From positions 1 through 51,274 of the forward strand of contig NZ_JAERUC010000095.1 of NCBI RefSeq assembly GCF_016745505.1: 51,274 nt of DNA. The letters run 5' to 3'. Of the stretch, positions 8,968 through 16,549 are shown piece by piece (position 1 is the first letter of the stretch; every line of letters begins with the position of its first letter). The stretch is from Streptomyces silvae. GTDB taxonomy: Bacteria; Actinomycetota; Actinomycetes; Streptomycetales; Streptomycetaceae. The notes beneath the pieces were generated by a model. That model had not been told where the DNA came from. It saw only the letters and a list, made by a program, of their open reading frames with translations, and did not search any database. Position numbers and translations under genes: made by a program.

Positions 8968-10080
8968 TCAGCCCCGTTCGCCGCCGTCCTCGCCGGCCCG
9001 GCCGAAGAGCGGGGCGAGGACCAGCTGGGCCGCTCCTTCGGCGACCGGGCGGTCGCCGCCCCCGGCCACGGTGACCGGTACGGACGCGGTGACGCCCTCC
9101 CGCCGCGCGCGCTCCTCGATGACCGCGCGGACCCCGCGCACATAGGCGTCCTCGTGGGCGGCGACCGTACGCCCGCCGAGGACGACCCGGTCGATGTCGA
9201 GCAGCCCGACGAGGTTGGCGGCGCCCGCGCCCAGGACCCTGGCCGCCTCGGCGACGTCACCGCGGCCGGCGGCGGCCAGGCAGAGCGCCTCGATGCAGCC
9301 GCGCCCTCCGCAGTGGCACGGGGGGCCGTCCAGCTGGAGGGTCTGGTGGCCGAACTCCCCGGCGCCGGTACGGGCGCCCCGGTGCAGCGCGCCTCCCAGG
9401 ACGAGACCGGCGCCGAGGCCGGTGCCCAGGTGGAGGTAGGCGAAGTCGGCCTCGGTGCGTTCGCGCAGGGCGAGGCCGAGGGCGGCGGCGTTGGTGTCCT
9501 TGTCGACGACGACGGGCAGCCCGGTGTGCTCGGCGAGGGCGTCGCGCAGCGGGTAGCCGTCCCACCGGGGGAAGCCGGTGACCCGGTGCAGCACCCCGCT
9601 GCGGTGGTCCAGCGGGCCGGGCAGGGCGGCGCCCACGCCGAAGACCGGCCGGTCCTCCGTCCGGCGGCCCTCTGCCCGTACCGTCTGCACCGCGTGGGCG
9701 GCCGTGGCGAGCACGTCGGCTGCGGGTGCTCCGAGGTCCAGCGGGAAGGTGCGGGTGGCGACCGTGGTGCCGGCGAGGTCGGCCAGGACGGCGGTGAGTT
9801 CGTCGCGGTCCAGGTGGAGCCCGACGGCGTATCCGGCGTCCGGGACCAGCCGCAGGACGGTGCGGGGCTTGCCGCCCGTGGAGGCGAGCCGGCCGGCTTC
9901 GGCGGCGAGGCCCTCCGCGCGCAGCCTGGCGGTGATCTTGCTGACGGCCTGCGGGGTGAGCCCGGTGCGCTCGGCGAGCTCCAGCCGGCTGATGCCCTGC
10001 TCACCGGCGACGCGCAGCAGGTCGAGGACGAGCGACGCGTTGTGGTGGCGCAGGGCCGGCAGGTTGGCCCCGCCGCTCAT
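8968..10080 (-). CDS. ROK-family transcriptional repressor
   Basis: A sugar-responsive repressor of the NagC/XylR (ROK) type, 370 residues. An N-terminal winged helix (about 12-70, with SRLELAERTGLTPQAVSKITARL) is followed by a sugar-kinase-fold domain with GVGAALPGPLD, DKDTNAAALG and the ROK zinc site CHCGGRGCIEA, preceded by the GEFGH histidine. The ATG at 10080 has AGGAG at good distance; the frame runs further upstream without support. It is divergent from the dehydrogenase operon, with 74 bp between starts, and very likely controls that operon and itself. Confidence 0.9.
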   Translation of the reverse strand: MSGGANLPALRHHNASLVLDLLRVAGEQGISRLELAERTGLTPQAVSKITARLRAEGLAAEAGRLASTGGKPRTVLRLVPDAGYAVGLHLDRDELTAVLADLAGTTVATRTFPLDLGAPAADVLATAAHAVQTVRAEGRRTEDRPVFGVGAALPGPLDHRSGVLHRVTGFPRWDGYPLRDALAEHTGLPVVVDKDTNAAALGLALRERTEADFAYLHLGTGLGAGLVLGGALHRGARTGAGEFGHQTLQLDGPPCHCGGRGCIEALCLAAAGRGDVAEAARVLGAGAANLVGLLDIDRVVLGGRTVAAHEDAYVRGVRAVIEERARREGVTASVPVTVAGGGDRPVAEGAAQLVLAPLFGRAGEDGGERG

Positions 10081-10121
10081 GCTGTTGCTCCTGTTCACCA
10101 CCCCATTGTCTCCATCGCTTG

Positions 10122-10148
10122 CACTTTGGCAACAGCGTTGCTTAAGTG
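10122..10148. promoter_or_regulatory. Dyad operator between ROK gene and dehydrogenase operon
   Basis: GCAAC-agc-GTTGC (10129-10141) is flanked by CACTT (10122-10126) and AAGTG (10144-10148), all symmetric about 10135. This gives a 27-bp interrupted palindrome in the short divergent promoter region. It ends 7 bp before the dehydrogenase ATG, so the mRNA is probably leaderless or nearly so. It is a likely ROK-regulator site. Confidence 0.6.
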
Positions 10149-10154
10149 GTTTGC

Positions 10155-11276
10155 ATGACTGCCAACGCTCCACTCCGCGTCGGGCTCGTCGGCTACGGCC
10201 TGGCGGGTTCCGTCTTCCACGCCCCGCTGGTCTCAGCGACCGAGGGCCTTGTCCTCGACACGGTCGTCACGTCGAACGAGGAGCGGCAGGCCCAGGCCCG
10301 CGCCGAGTTCCCCGGCGTGCGGTGCGTGGCCTCGCCCGACGAGCTGTGGACACGGGCGGACGAGCTGGACCTGATCGTGATCGCCTCCCCGAACAAGACC
10401 CATGTCCCGCTGGCGAGGGCGGCCCTGGAGGCGGGGCTTCCGGTGGTCGTGGACAAGCCGCTCGCCGGCACGGCCGCCGAGGCCCGTGAGCTGGCCACGC
10501 TGGCGACCGAGCGGGGACTGCTCCTCTCGGTCTTCCAGAACCGCCGCTGGGACAACGACTTCCTCACGCTGGCCGGCCTGATCGAGGACGGTGAGCTCGG
10601 TGAGGTGCAGCGCTTCGAGTCCCGCTTCGAGCGGTGGCGTCCGCAGCTGAAGGGCGGCTGGCGCGAGTCGGGCGACCCCGAGGAGATCGGCGGGCTGCTG
10701 TACGACCTGGGCAGCCATGTCGTCGACCAGGCTCTCACCCTGTTCGGGCCCGCGGTGCAGGTGTACGCGGAGTCCGACGTACGCCGTCCGGGCGCGGCGG
10801 CCGACGACGACACCTTCATCGCGATCACGCACGCCGGCGGGGTGCGCTCGCACCTGTACGTGAGCGCCACGACGGCGCAGCTCGGCCCGCGCTTCCGGGT
10901 GCTCGGCTCGAAGGCGGGCTATGTGAAGTACGGCCTCGACCCGCAGGAGGCCGCCCTGCGCGAGGGCCTGCGTCCGGCGGCCGGCACGCCGTGGGGCGAG
11001 GAGCCGGAGGAGCTGTGGGGCCGGGTCGGTTCCGGCGAGTCCCCGCTGACCGGCGGCGGCGACCCGGTCCGTACGCGGCCGGGCGACTATCCCGCGTACT
11101 ACGCCGCCGTGGCCGACGCCCTGCGCGGCCGGGGCGAGAACCCGGTGACGGCGTGGCAGGCCGCCGCAGCGCTGGACGTCCTGGAGGCGGCACGGCGCTC
11201 GGCCCGCGAGGGCGTGTCCGTGACCCTCCTCCCCCACCACGACCTCGACCACGACGACAAGGAGAAGCGCGCATGA
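10155..11276 (+). CDS. Gfo/Idh/MocA family NAD(P)-dependent oxidoreductase
   Basis: A cytoplasmic dehydrogenase for a sugar or polyol, 373 residues. The N-terminal Rossmann fold shows GLVGYGLAGSVFHAPLV, then the EKP-equivalent motif VVDKPLAG and QNRRWDNDF. The C-terminal substrate domain contains GGLLYDLGSHVVDQAL, with the conserved Asp and His. The ATG at 10155 is preferred over the GTG at 10146. Its stop overlaps the next start (ATGA). Divergence from a ROK regulator suggests induction by a sugar. The substrate is not determinable. Confidence 0.88.
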   Translation: MTANAPLRVGLVGYGLAGSVFHAPLVSATEGLVLDTVVTSNEERQAQARAEFPGVRCVASPDELWTRADELDLIVIASPNKTHVPLARAALEAGLPVVVDKPLAGTAAEARELATLATERGLLLSVFQNRRWDNDFLTLAGLIEDGELGEVQRFESRFERWRPQLKGGWRESGDPEEIGGLLYDLGSHVVDQALTLFGPAVQVYAESDVRRPGAAADDDTFIAITHAGGVRSHLYVSATTAQLGPRFRVLGSKAGYVKYGLDPQEAALREGLRPAAGTPWGEEPEELWGRVGSGESPLTGGGDPVRTRPGDYPAYYAAVADALRGRGENPVTAWQAAAALDVLEAARRSAREGVSVTLLPHHDLDHDDKEKRA

Positions 11277-11752
11277 GCCCCAGTGCTCCGACCATCTCCG
11301 AGCTGATCGCGCAGGAGCGACGGCTGACGCTGCCGCACTTCGGCTACGACGACGCGTACGCGCTGGGCGGGCTGCTGGTCACCCTGGCCCGTGAGCGGCA
11401 CGCCCCGGTCGCGATCGACATCCGGCGCGGCGGCCAGCAGCTGTTCCACGCCGCGCTGCCGGGTTCGAGCGCGGACAACGACGCCTGGATCGACCGTAAG
11501 CGCCGGGTGGTGGAGCGGTACGGCGAGAGCTCCTACCTGGTCGGTACGCGGTTCCGGGCGAAGGGCACCACGTTCGAGGAGTCCTCGCGGCTGGACCTGG
11601 ACACGTACGCGGCGCACGGCGGCTCGTTCCCGATCGCCGTGGAGGGTGCGGGCGTGATCGGCTCGGTCACCGTGTCGGGCCTGCCCCAGGCCGAGGACCA
11701 CGCGCTGGTGGTGGAGGCCCTGGAGCGGTTCACGACCCGCCCCCAGGCCTGA
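11273..11752 (+). CDS. UPF0303 / GlcG-HbpS-like family protein
   Basis: A small cytoplasmic protein of 159 residues resembling the UPF0303 (YBR137W-like) branch of the GlcG/HbpS heme-binding domain family. Conserved stretches are IDIRRGGQQLFHAALPGSSADNDAWI, the RKRRVVERYGESS helix and HGGSFPI with a Gly-rich end. Biochemical function in bacteria is unclear. It is translationally coupled to the upstream dehydrogenase by a 4-nt overlap, so it probably belongs to the same sugar-use operon. Confidence 0.75.
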   Translation: MSPSAPTISELIAQERRLTLPHFGYDDAYALGGLLVTLARERHAPVAIDIRRGGQQLFHAALPGSSADNDAWIDRKRRVVERYGESSYLVGTRFRAKGTTFEESSRLDLDTYAAHGGSFPIAVEGAGVIGSVTVSGLPQAEDHALVVEALERFTTRPQA

Positions 11753-11757
11753 CGGCG

Positions 11758-11801
11758 GCAGGGGGGGCCCGCCGGGTGCTCCCGGTGGCCCGCCCCCCTG
11801 C
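11758..11801. terminator. Bidirectional hairpin terminator
   Basis: Arms GCAGGGGGG...GCCGGG and CCCGGTGGC...CCCCCCTGC fold around a TGCT loop in the 53-bp space between convergent genes. It can serve both the dehydrogenase operon and the FAH-family gene. Confidence 0.75.
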
Positions 11802-11805
11802 GCTC

Positions 11806-12666
11806 CTATGCGTCCTTGAGCTCCTGGCGCTGGCGCCCGAGGCCTTCGACCTCCAGCTCCACGACGTCCCCGGCGCGGAGGTACGGCTTCGGTTCGGGGC
11901 GGCCCATGGCGACGCCCGCCGGGGTGCCGGTGTTGATGACATCGCCCGGGTAGAGCGTCATGAAGTGGCTCAGATAGCGCACGACCTCGCCGACCGGGAA
12001 GATCTGCTCGGCCGTGGTGCCGTCCTGCTTCAGCTCCCCGTTGACCCAGAGCCTCAGCGGCAGCGCCTGCGGGTCGGGCACCTCGTCCGCGGTGACGAGC
12101 CAGGGGCCCAGCGGGTTGAACGTCTCGCAGTTCTTGCCCTTGTCCCAGGTGCCGCCGCGCTCGATCTGGAACTCGCGCTCGGAGACGTCGTGCGAGGTCG
12201 CGTATCCGGCGACGTGTCCGAGCGCCTCCTCGGCGGAGTCCAGATAGCGCGCGGTGCGGCCGATGACGACGGCGAGCTCGACCTCCCAGTCGGTCTTCCG
12301 GCTGCGGCGCGGCACCAGCACCGTGTCCTCGGGGCCGACGACGGTGTCGGGGGCCTTGAAGAACAGGATCGGCTCCTCCGGGATCGCCGCCCCGGTCTCG
12401 GCCGCGTGGTCGTGGTAGTTCAGCCCGATGCACACGATCTTGCCGATCCGCCCGAGCGGCGGCCCGATCCGCAGCCCGTCCGCGGCCAGCGGAGGCAGGA
12501 CGTCGGGCGTCTGCGCCGCCTCCCGGACGCGCGCCAGTGCCGAGGCGTCGGCGAGCAGCTCGCCGTCGATGTCGGCGACGAGGCCCGAAAGGTCACGCAA
12601 AGTGCCGTTCCGGTCCAGCAGCGCGGGGCGCTCGGAGCCTGCCGTACCCACTCGAAGAAGCTTCAA
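11806..12666 (-). CDS. Fumarylacetoacetate hydrolase (FAH) family protein
   Basis: A 286-residue C-C bond hydrolase or decarboxylase of the FAH superfamily (as in catabolism of aromatics or sugar acids). The N-terminal lid begins KLLRVGTAG. The core has IGLNYHDHAAE, FFKAPDTVVGPEDTVLVP, the metal-binding DWEVELAVVIGR, SHDVSEREFQ, TFNPLGPW and INTGTPAGVAMG. The start is a TTG at 12666 preceded by GGGGAGA; an ATG 8 nt upstream is out of frame. It is transcribed toward the dehydrogenase operon and may share its sugar-catabolic theme, but the substrate is unknown. Confidence 0.87.
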   Translation of the reverse strand: MKLLRVGTAGSERPALLDRNGTLRDLSGLVADIDGELLADASALARVREAAQTPDVLPPLAADGLRIGPPLGRIGKIVCIGLNYHDHAAETGAAIPEEPILFFKAPDTVVGPEDTVLVPRRSRKTDWEVELAVVIGRTARYLDSAEEALGHVAGYATSHDVSEREFQIERGGTWDKGKNCETFNPLGPWLVTADEVPDPQALPLRLWVNGELKQDGTTAEQIFPVGEVVRYLSHFMTLYPGDVINTGTPAGVAMGRPEPKPYLRAGDVVELEVEGLGRQRQELKDA

Positions 12667-12915
12667 CGGTCCATCTCCCCTTGGTCGAGATCGAGCCCGT
12701 CGGTGGGTTGCGGCCAGCGAAAGGCTCGGTCGATCCTCCAAGACATCCGATCACTCCGCAAGACCCTGTTCACACCCTGGACCGTGACCGGCCCGCACCG
12801 ATTGGGCCCTGGTATAGGCCTGCGGACCCTGGAAGTGGGCCCCCGTCACGCCGTTATGGTGCGATCCCGGCGAACGTACGGCCCGGGACCGGGACGAGCC
12901 ACGACGAGGTGACGC

Positions 12916-14598
12916 GTGAAGCACAGCGACCGGACAGCCCGCGGCGTACGTAGCAGTGCAGGGCAGGTGTCGATCGAGCACCTGGGCGTGGTGGGGGTCG
13001 TCGCCCTCGTGGTGACCGCGCTGCTCGCCGTCGGCATCGGCGGCGACATCGCCACCTCCACCTCCCAGCAGATCTGCCGGGTGGTGAAGATGGGAGAGGG
13101 GAGTGACGGCTCCGAATGCGTCGATGACAACGATGTCAGCACCTCCGGCGGCGCCTCCCCCGACGGCGAACAGGGCGAGCCCACGGACACGGACCCCGCC
13201 ACCGACTCCGACTCCGGTGGGGACGACATCGCCACCGCCTCCGACGGCGCATCGGCCGGCACCTCCGACAGCCATGACGGGAACGCGCTCCCCAGCCTGT
13301 GCTTCGAACCCCGGGAGCGGGTATCGACCTCGGACGCCCAGGGGAAGCTCCTGACGGAGGACGGTCTCGACCAGCTCGGGCGCGGTGAGCTCGCCGGGGT
13401 CGGCGCCGTCGCGGCGATCAACTGGTCGTTCGACTACCTGGTCGACTTCATCGTGACGAAGATCGACAACGAGAAGAACAAGGAGAAGCGGGTCAAGGCG
13501 GCGCTCGACGACCTGGCCTACTGCCTTCCCGACTACAACATCGTCATCGCCCAGCCGCACGAGGGAAATCTGCAGCAGATGGACGGCGCCGCGATGATCG
13601 AGACCGTGGAGATCAGCGGCACGACCTATCGGGTCTACGCGTTCAGGACCGGGAAGTTCACCTGGGCGGACGATGCCGACCTCGGCTGGAAGAACCGGGG
13701 CTTCCACGGCTATTACGACATCAGCGACGACCGCCGTACGGTCACGTTCAACGAGCCTCCCCGGCCCAAGCGCAAGGAGGGCTGGAAGCCCGGCGACGAG
13801 GGCTGCCAGATCGAGGGGGCGGAGCTCCCCGACCGCAGCCGCTACTACAACACGTACTCGCCCCTGGACTCGGACGCCTCCACCCAGGCGGTGCGGATGC
13901 TGGTGAACGACATGCGGCGCTGCTTCCCGGACTACAACGTGGTCGCGATGCACTCGGAGCAGAAGTCGCACTGGGTCGACGAGCCGGAGACCCTCGTCCA
14001 CGAGGGCAGGTACCGGCTGAATTCCCCCGAATTCCACGAGGACGAGGAAGGCGACGACATCGCCTCGGGGCGGGCCGTCTTCGATGTGTACGTCTTCGAC
14101 AAGGGCACGTTCAGCAACGACGGCGACGGCGGTTACATCAACTGGGCCCTGTACGGCGATGTCACCCGTGACGGGATGAAGGCGGCCTTCGAGCAGCCGG
14201 AGCCCGCCGATCTGGACGCCGATTCCATCTCCAACGGCACGGAATCGGTCAATTTCAACGACGGGGCACCGAAATACACGGACGGCGGCCCGTATCCCGG
14301 CACCGACTATTCCGGAAAGGTGCCGAAGGACAAGGCCGAGCTGATGCATTCGCTGCTCGACGAATACAGCCGCAGTTTCCCCGACAGGAACATCTTCACG
14401 GCCAAGTCCTTCAACGAGCTCTCCTTCTCCGGGGTGTCCGGCCTGGAGCACCTGGCGGTGGTGGACGGCGTCGACGTGTTCGCCGTCGACGACGGGACCA
14501 TCGCCAACAACGGTGACGGCGGCTGGAAGAACTGGGGCTTCACCGGCGACTTCACGTACGACGCGGACAAGAAGAAGGTCACCTTCAACGGCCGGTGA
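12916..14598 (+). CDS. Pilin-signal surface protein with three tandem repeats, unknown function
   Basis: Not a named family to my knowledge. The 560-residue protein starts (GTG, with GAGG upstream) with a short basic leader and the prepilin-like motif G16-QVSIE21, followed by about 20 hydrophobic residues. This matches the G|xxxxE prepilin peptidase rule. A low-complexity Asp/Ser/Thr/Gly linker (about 58-115) follows. Three diverged repeats then occur at about 195-280, 325-428 and 475-560. Each has a helix ending FPDYN or a variant, a VYVF-like strand, a GDGGWKNW-like turn and a terminal VTFN strand. The repeats look extracellular. The promoter region is shared with the divergent FAH gene (249-bp gap). 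Confidence 0.65.
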   Translation: MKHSDRTARGVRSSAGQVSIEHLGVVGVVALVVTALLAVGIGGDIATSTSQQICRVVKMGEGSDGSECVDDNDVSTSGGASPDGEQGEPTDTDPATDSDSGGDDIATASDGASAGTSDSHDGNALPSLCFEPRERVSTSDAQGKLLTEDGLDQLGRGELAGVGAVAAINWSFDYLVDFIVTKIDNEKNKEKRVKAALDDLAYCLPDYNIVIAQPHEGNLQQMDGAAMIETVEISGTTYRVYAFRTGKFTWADDADLGWKNRGFHGYYDISDDRRTVTFNEPPRPKRKEGWKPGDEGCQIEGAELPDRSRYYNTYSPLDSDASTQAVRMLVNDMRRCFPDYNVVAMHSEQKSHWVDEPETLVHEGRYRLNSPEFHEDEEGDDIASGRAVFDVYVFDKGTFSNDGDGGYINWALYGDVTRDGMKAAFEQPEPADLDADSISNGTESVNFNDGAPKYTDGGPYPGTDYSGKVPKDKAELMHSLLDEYSRSFPDRNIFTAKSFNELSFSGVSGLEHLAVVDGVDVFAVDDGTIANNGDGGWKNWGFTGDFTYDADKKKVTFNGR

Positions 14599-14621
14599 AG
14601 GCCCCGGGCTCCCCGGCGGCC

Positions 14622-15395
14622 CTACGGGGCGGCGGCCAGGGCGGGCTCGGCGGCGGGGGCCGTCTCCCGGTAGAGGTAGGCACGCTCGACGGCGGTCCAG
14701 GTGGTGCTGGTGATGATGTAGAGCGCGGCGGCGAGCGGCACGTAGGCGACGGAGACGAGGGTCAGGAAGGACATCAGCGGCATGACCTTCGTCATCGCGC
14801 CCATGCCGGGCACGGGCTGTCCGTCCGGGCCGGTGGCCGGGGTCATCGGGTTCGCGGCCAACTGGCGCTTGGTGCGTCCGTAGTTGAAGGTGGCGACGGC
14901 CGCGACGATCGCGAAGAGCGCGAGGTAGACCAGCCCCTGCTGGCCGAGGACCCCGCCGTCGGCGAGCGCGTTGTGCCAGCGTTCGCCGAGCGGGGCTCCG
15001 AAGAGCTCGTGGCCGAGGAGCGAGTTGGGGTCGCCGCCGATCTCCTGGCTGGAGAAGAGGTGGTAGAGCAGGAAGAAGGCCGGCATCTGGAGCAGGCTGG
15101 GCAGGCAGCCGGAGAGGGGCGAGACCTTCTCCTTCGCATGGAGCTCCATGAGCGCCTTCTGCATCCGGTCGGGGTTCTTGGCGTGCTTCTTGCGCAGTTC
15201 GGCGATCTGCGGCTGGAGCTTGGTGCGGGCCTTCTGCCCGCGCGCCGCCGCCCGTGAGAGGGGGTGGACGGCGAGCCGTACGAGCGCGGTGAACAGGACG
15301 ATCGCGGCGGCGGTGGAAGCGCCCTGGAAGAGGGGCTGGAGCAGATCGGCGAACGCGCCGACCAGGCTCGCGAAAGCGGACATGAACGCGGACAT
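14622..15395 (-). CDS. YidC/Oxa1-family membrane protein insertase, second copy type
   Basis: A membrane insertase of 257 residues with the five-helix YidC/Oxa1 core: a first membrane segment (about 25-45), the positively charged cytoplasmic hairpin AAARGQKARTKLQPQIAELRKKH, then LSGCLPSLLQMPAFFLLYHLF and later spans. It lacks the long tail of the primary YidC encoded near the origin in streptomycetes, so it is probably the accessory paralogue. The start at 15395 has GGAGGG 8 nt upstream; an in-frame ATG 15 nt later also exists. The next gene upstream, 101 bp away on the same strand, encodes a small membrane protein. Confidence 0.88.
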   Translation of the reverse strand: MSAFMSAFASLVGAFADLLQPLFQGASTAAAIVLFTALVRLAVHPLSRAAARGQKARTKLQPQIAELRKKHAKNPDRMQKALMELHAKEKVSPLSGCLPSLLQMPAFFLLYHLFSSQEIGGDPNSLLGHELFGAPLGERWHNALADGGVLGQQGLVYLALFAIVAAVATFNYGRTKRQLAANPMTPATGPDGQPVPGMGAMTKVMPLMSFLTLVSVAYVPLAAALYIITSTTWTAVERAYLYRETAPAAEPALAAAP

Positions 15396-15496
15396 GGATG
15401 AGCCCTCCGGGGGTCTCGTCGTGCTGGGGAGTGGGACCGGTCGGTCCGGGTGCTCAGCAGGACGATCCGCGCGGAAGGTCGTGGAAGGTGCGCCCT

Positions 15497-15829
15497 CTAC
15501 GCGGCCGTCAGGAGGGCGGCCCCGGGCGCTCGGGGCCTGGTGCGTCCCCGGGCGTCGGGGTCGCGCTGCGGGAGGAACGCGGTGCGCTTCTCGCGGTCGC
15601 GGATGGCGGTGCGCACTCTCGTACGAGGTACGGGGCCGGCGCAGCGCGCGCTGATGACGGAGCAGACGAGGAGCGCCGAGCCGGCGGCCGCGGTGGCGGC
15701 CAGCGCGACGGCGGCGGAGAGGCTGCCGCCCTCGGCGAGGAGGACCTCGGTGAGGAAGAGGACGAGGAGGGCGGCGGGGCGGAGGAGGCGGACGACCGCA
15801 CGGCGCACACGGTTCATGTCGTCGTTCAT
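15497..15829 (-). CDS. Small membrane protein (DUF6412-like)
   Basis: A 110-residue protein with two hydrophobic segments (about 18-33 and 37-62) and a basic, Pro/Arg-rich cytoplasmic tail. The start ATG at 15829 is preceded by GGGAGGGA. It sits upstream of the accessory YidC on the same strand, an arrangement I recall for DUF6412 proteins in Streptomyces; that assignment is from memory and moderately sure. A role with YidC in membrane protein insertion is an inference from position only. Confidence 0.6.
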   Translation of the reverse strand: MNDDMNRVRRAVVRLLRPAALLVLFLTEVLLAEGGSLSAAVALAATAAAGSALLVCSVISARCAGPVPRTRVRTAIRDREKRTAFLPQRDPDARGRTRPRAPGAALLTAA

Positions 15830-15873
15830 CGGTCCCTCCCCTTCGCTTCGCGCTCCGTCATGTCCTCCAGCCG

Positions 15874-16407
15874 TTATACACGATCGGAGTCCAGCGGCCG
15901 AAGGAGCCGCCGGGGGGTGAGCAGCGCACGGCTGACGGGGTCCTCGGGGTCGGGGTCGAGTCCGGGGCCGGGCCGCATCTCCACGTCCTCGGGCGGTACG
16001 CCGATGTTTCCGCAGGCCGGGCACTGTCCGAACGCCCCGAGCTCGGTGCCGCACTCCGCGTGGACGAAGGTGCGCATGGGGAGCGTGCCCTCGATGTGGT
16101 CGCGGCCCCAGAGGCCGAGGGAGCGCAGGGTGGGCCAGAGGGCCTTGCCGCTGTCGGTGAGGACGTACTCGTCGCGCGGGGGCGATTCCTGGTAGCGCCG
16201 CTTGGCGAGGACCCCGGCCTCGGTGAGCGCCTGGAGGCGGGTGGCGAGGACGGCGCGCGGGATGCCGAGGTGGCCGAGGAAGTCGTTGTAGCGGCGCACT
16301 CCGTAGAAGGCGTCGCGTACGACGAGGAGGGTCCAGCGCTCCCCGATCACTTCGAGCGCGCGGGCGATGGAGCACTGCTGTGCCGCGTAGTCCTTGCCGA
16401 GAGCCAT
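15874..16407 (-). CDS. HxlR-family winged-helix regulator
   Basis: A 177-residue repressor. The HxlR domain (about 8-110) is recognisable by CSIARALEVIGERWTLLVVRDAFYGVRRYNDF, then LATRLQALTEAGVLAKRRY and the YVLTDSGKAL wing. The C-terminal tail has a possible zinc-binding set (HAECG and CPACG). No Shine-Dalgarno precedes the ATG; a -10-like TAAAGT lies 6 nt upstream on the minus strand, suggesting a leaderless message. It is divergent from an MFS pump and probably represses it. Confidence 0.85.
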   Translation of the reverse strand: MALGKDYAAQQCSIARALEVIGERWTLLVVRDAFYGVRRYNDFLGHLGIPRAVLATRLQALTEAGVLAKRRYQESPPRDEYVLTDSGKALWPTLRSLGLWGRDHIEGTLPMRTFVHAECGTELGAFGQCPACGNIGVPPEDVEMRPGPGLDPDPEDPVSRALLTPRRLLRPLDSDRV

Positions 16408-16427
16408 ACGAACACTTTACGCCTCAG

Positions 16428-16442
16428 GTTCGATGAATGAAC
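16428..16442. promoter_or_regulatory. Operator half of a pair: GTTC-N7-GAAC (site 1)
   Basis: GTTCGATGAATGAAC lies in the divergent promoter region, next to the likely -35 of both genes. The same GTTC-N7-GAAC pattern recurs 46 bp away. Likely HxlR-regulator binding site. Confidence 0.6.
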
Positions 16443-16473
16443 TTAGGCGTGCTAGCGTGGCGCACCTCAGTAG

Positions 16474-16488
16474 GTTCATTCACCGAAC
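16474..16488. promoter_or_regulatory. Operator half of a pair: GTTC-N7-GAAC (site 2)
   Basis: GTTCATTCACCGAAC has the same dyad and spacing as site 1. It lies about 16 bp past a possible -10 (TAGCGT, 16453-16458) for the MFS gene, where a bound repressor would block transcription. Confidence 0.6.
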
Positions 16489-16549
16489 CCACTCATCCAT
16501 CGCATCCGCCCTGCCCCCGTTCCGGGCGGGCCGGTCCCGGAGGGACGTC

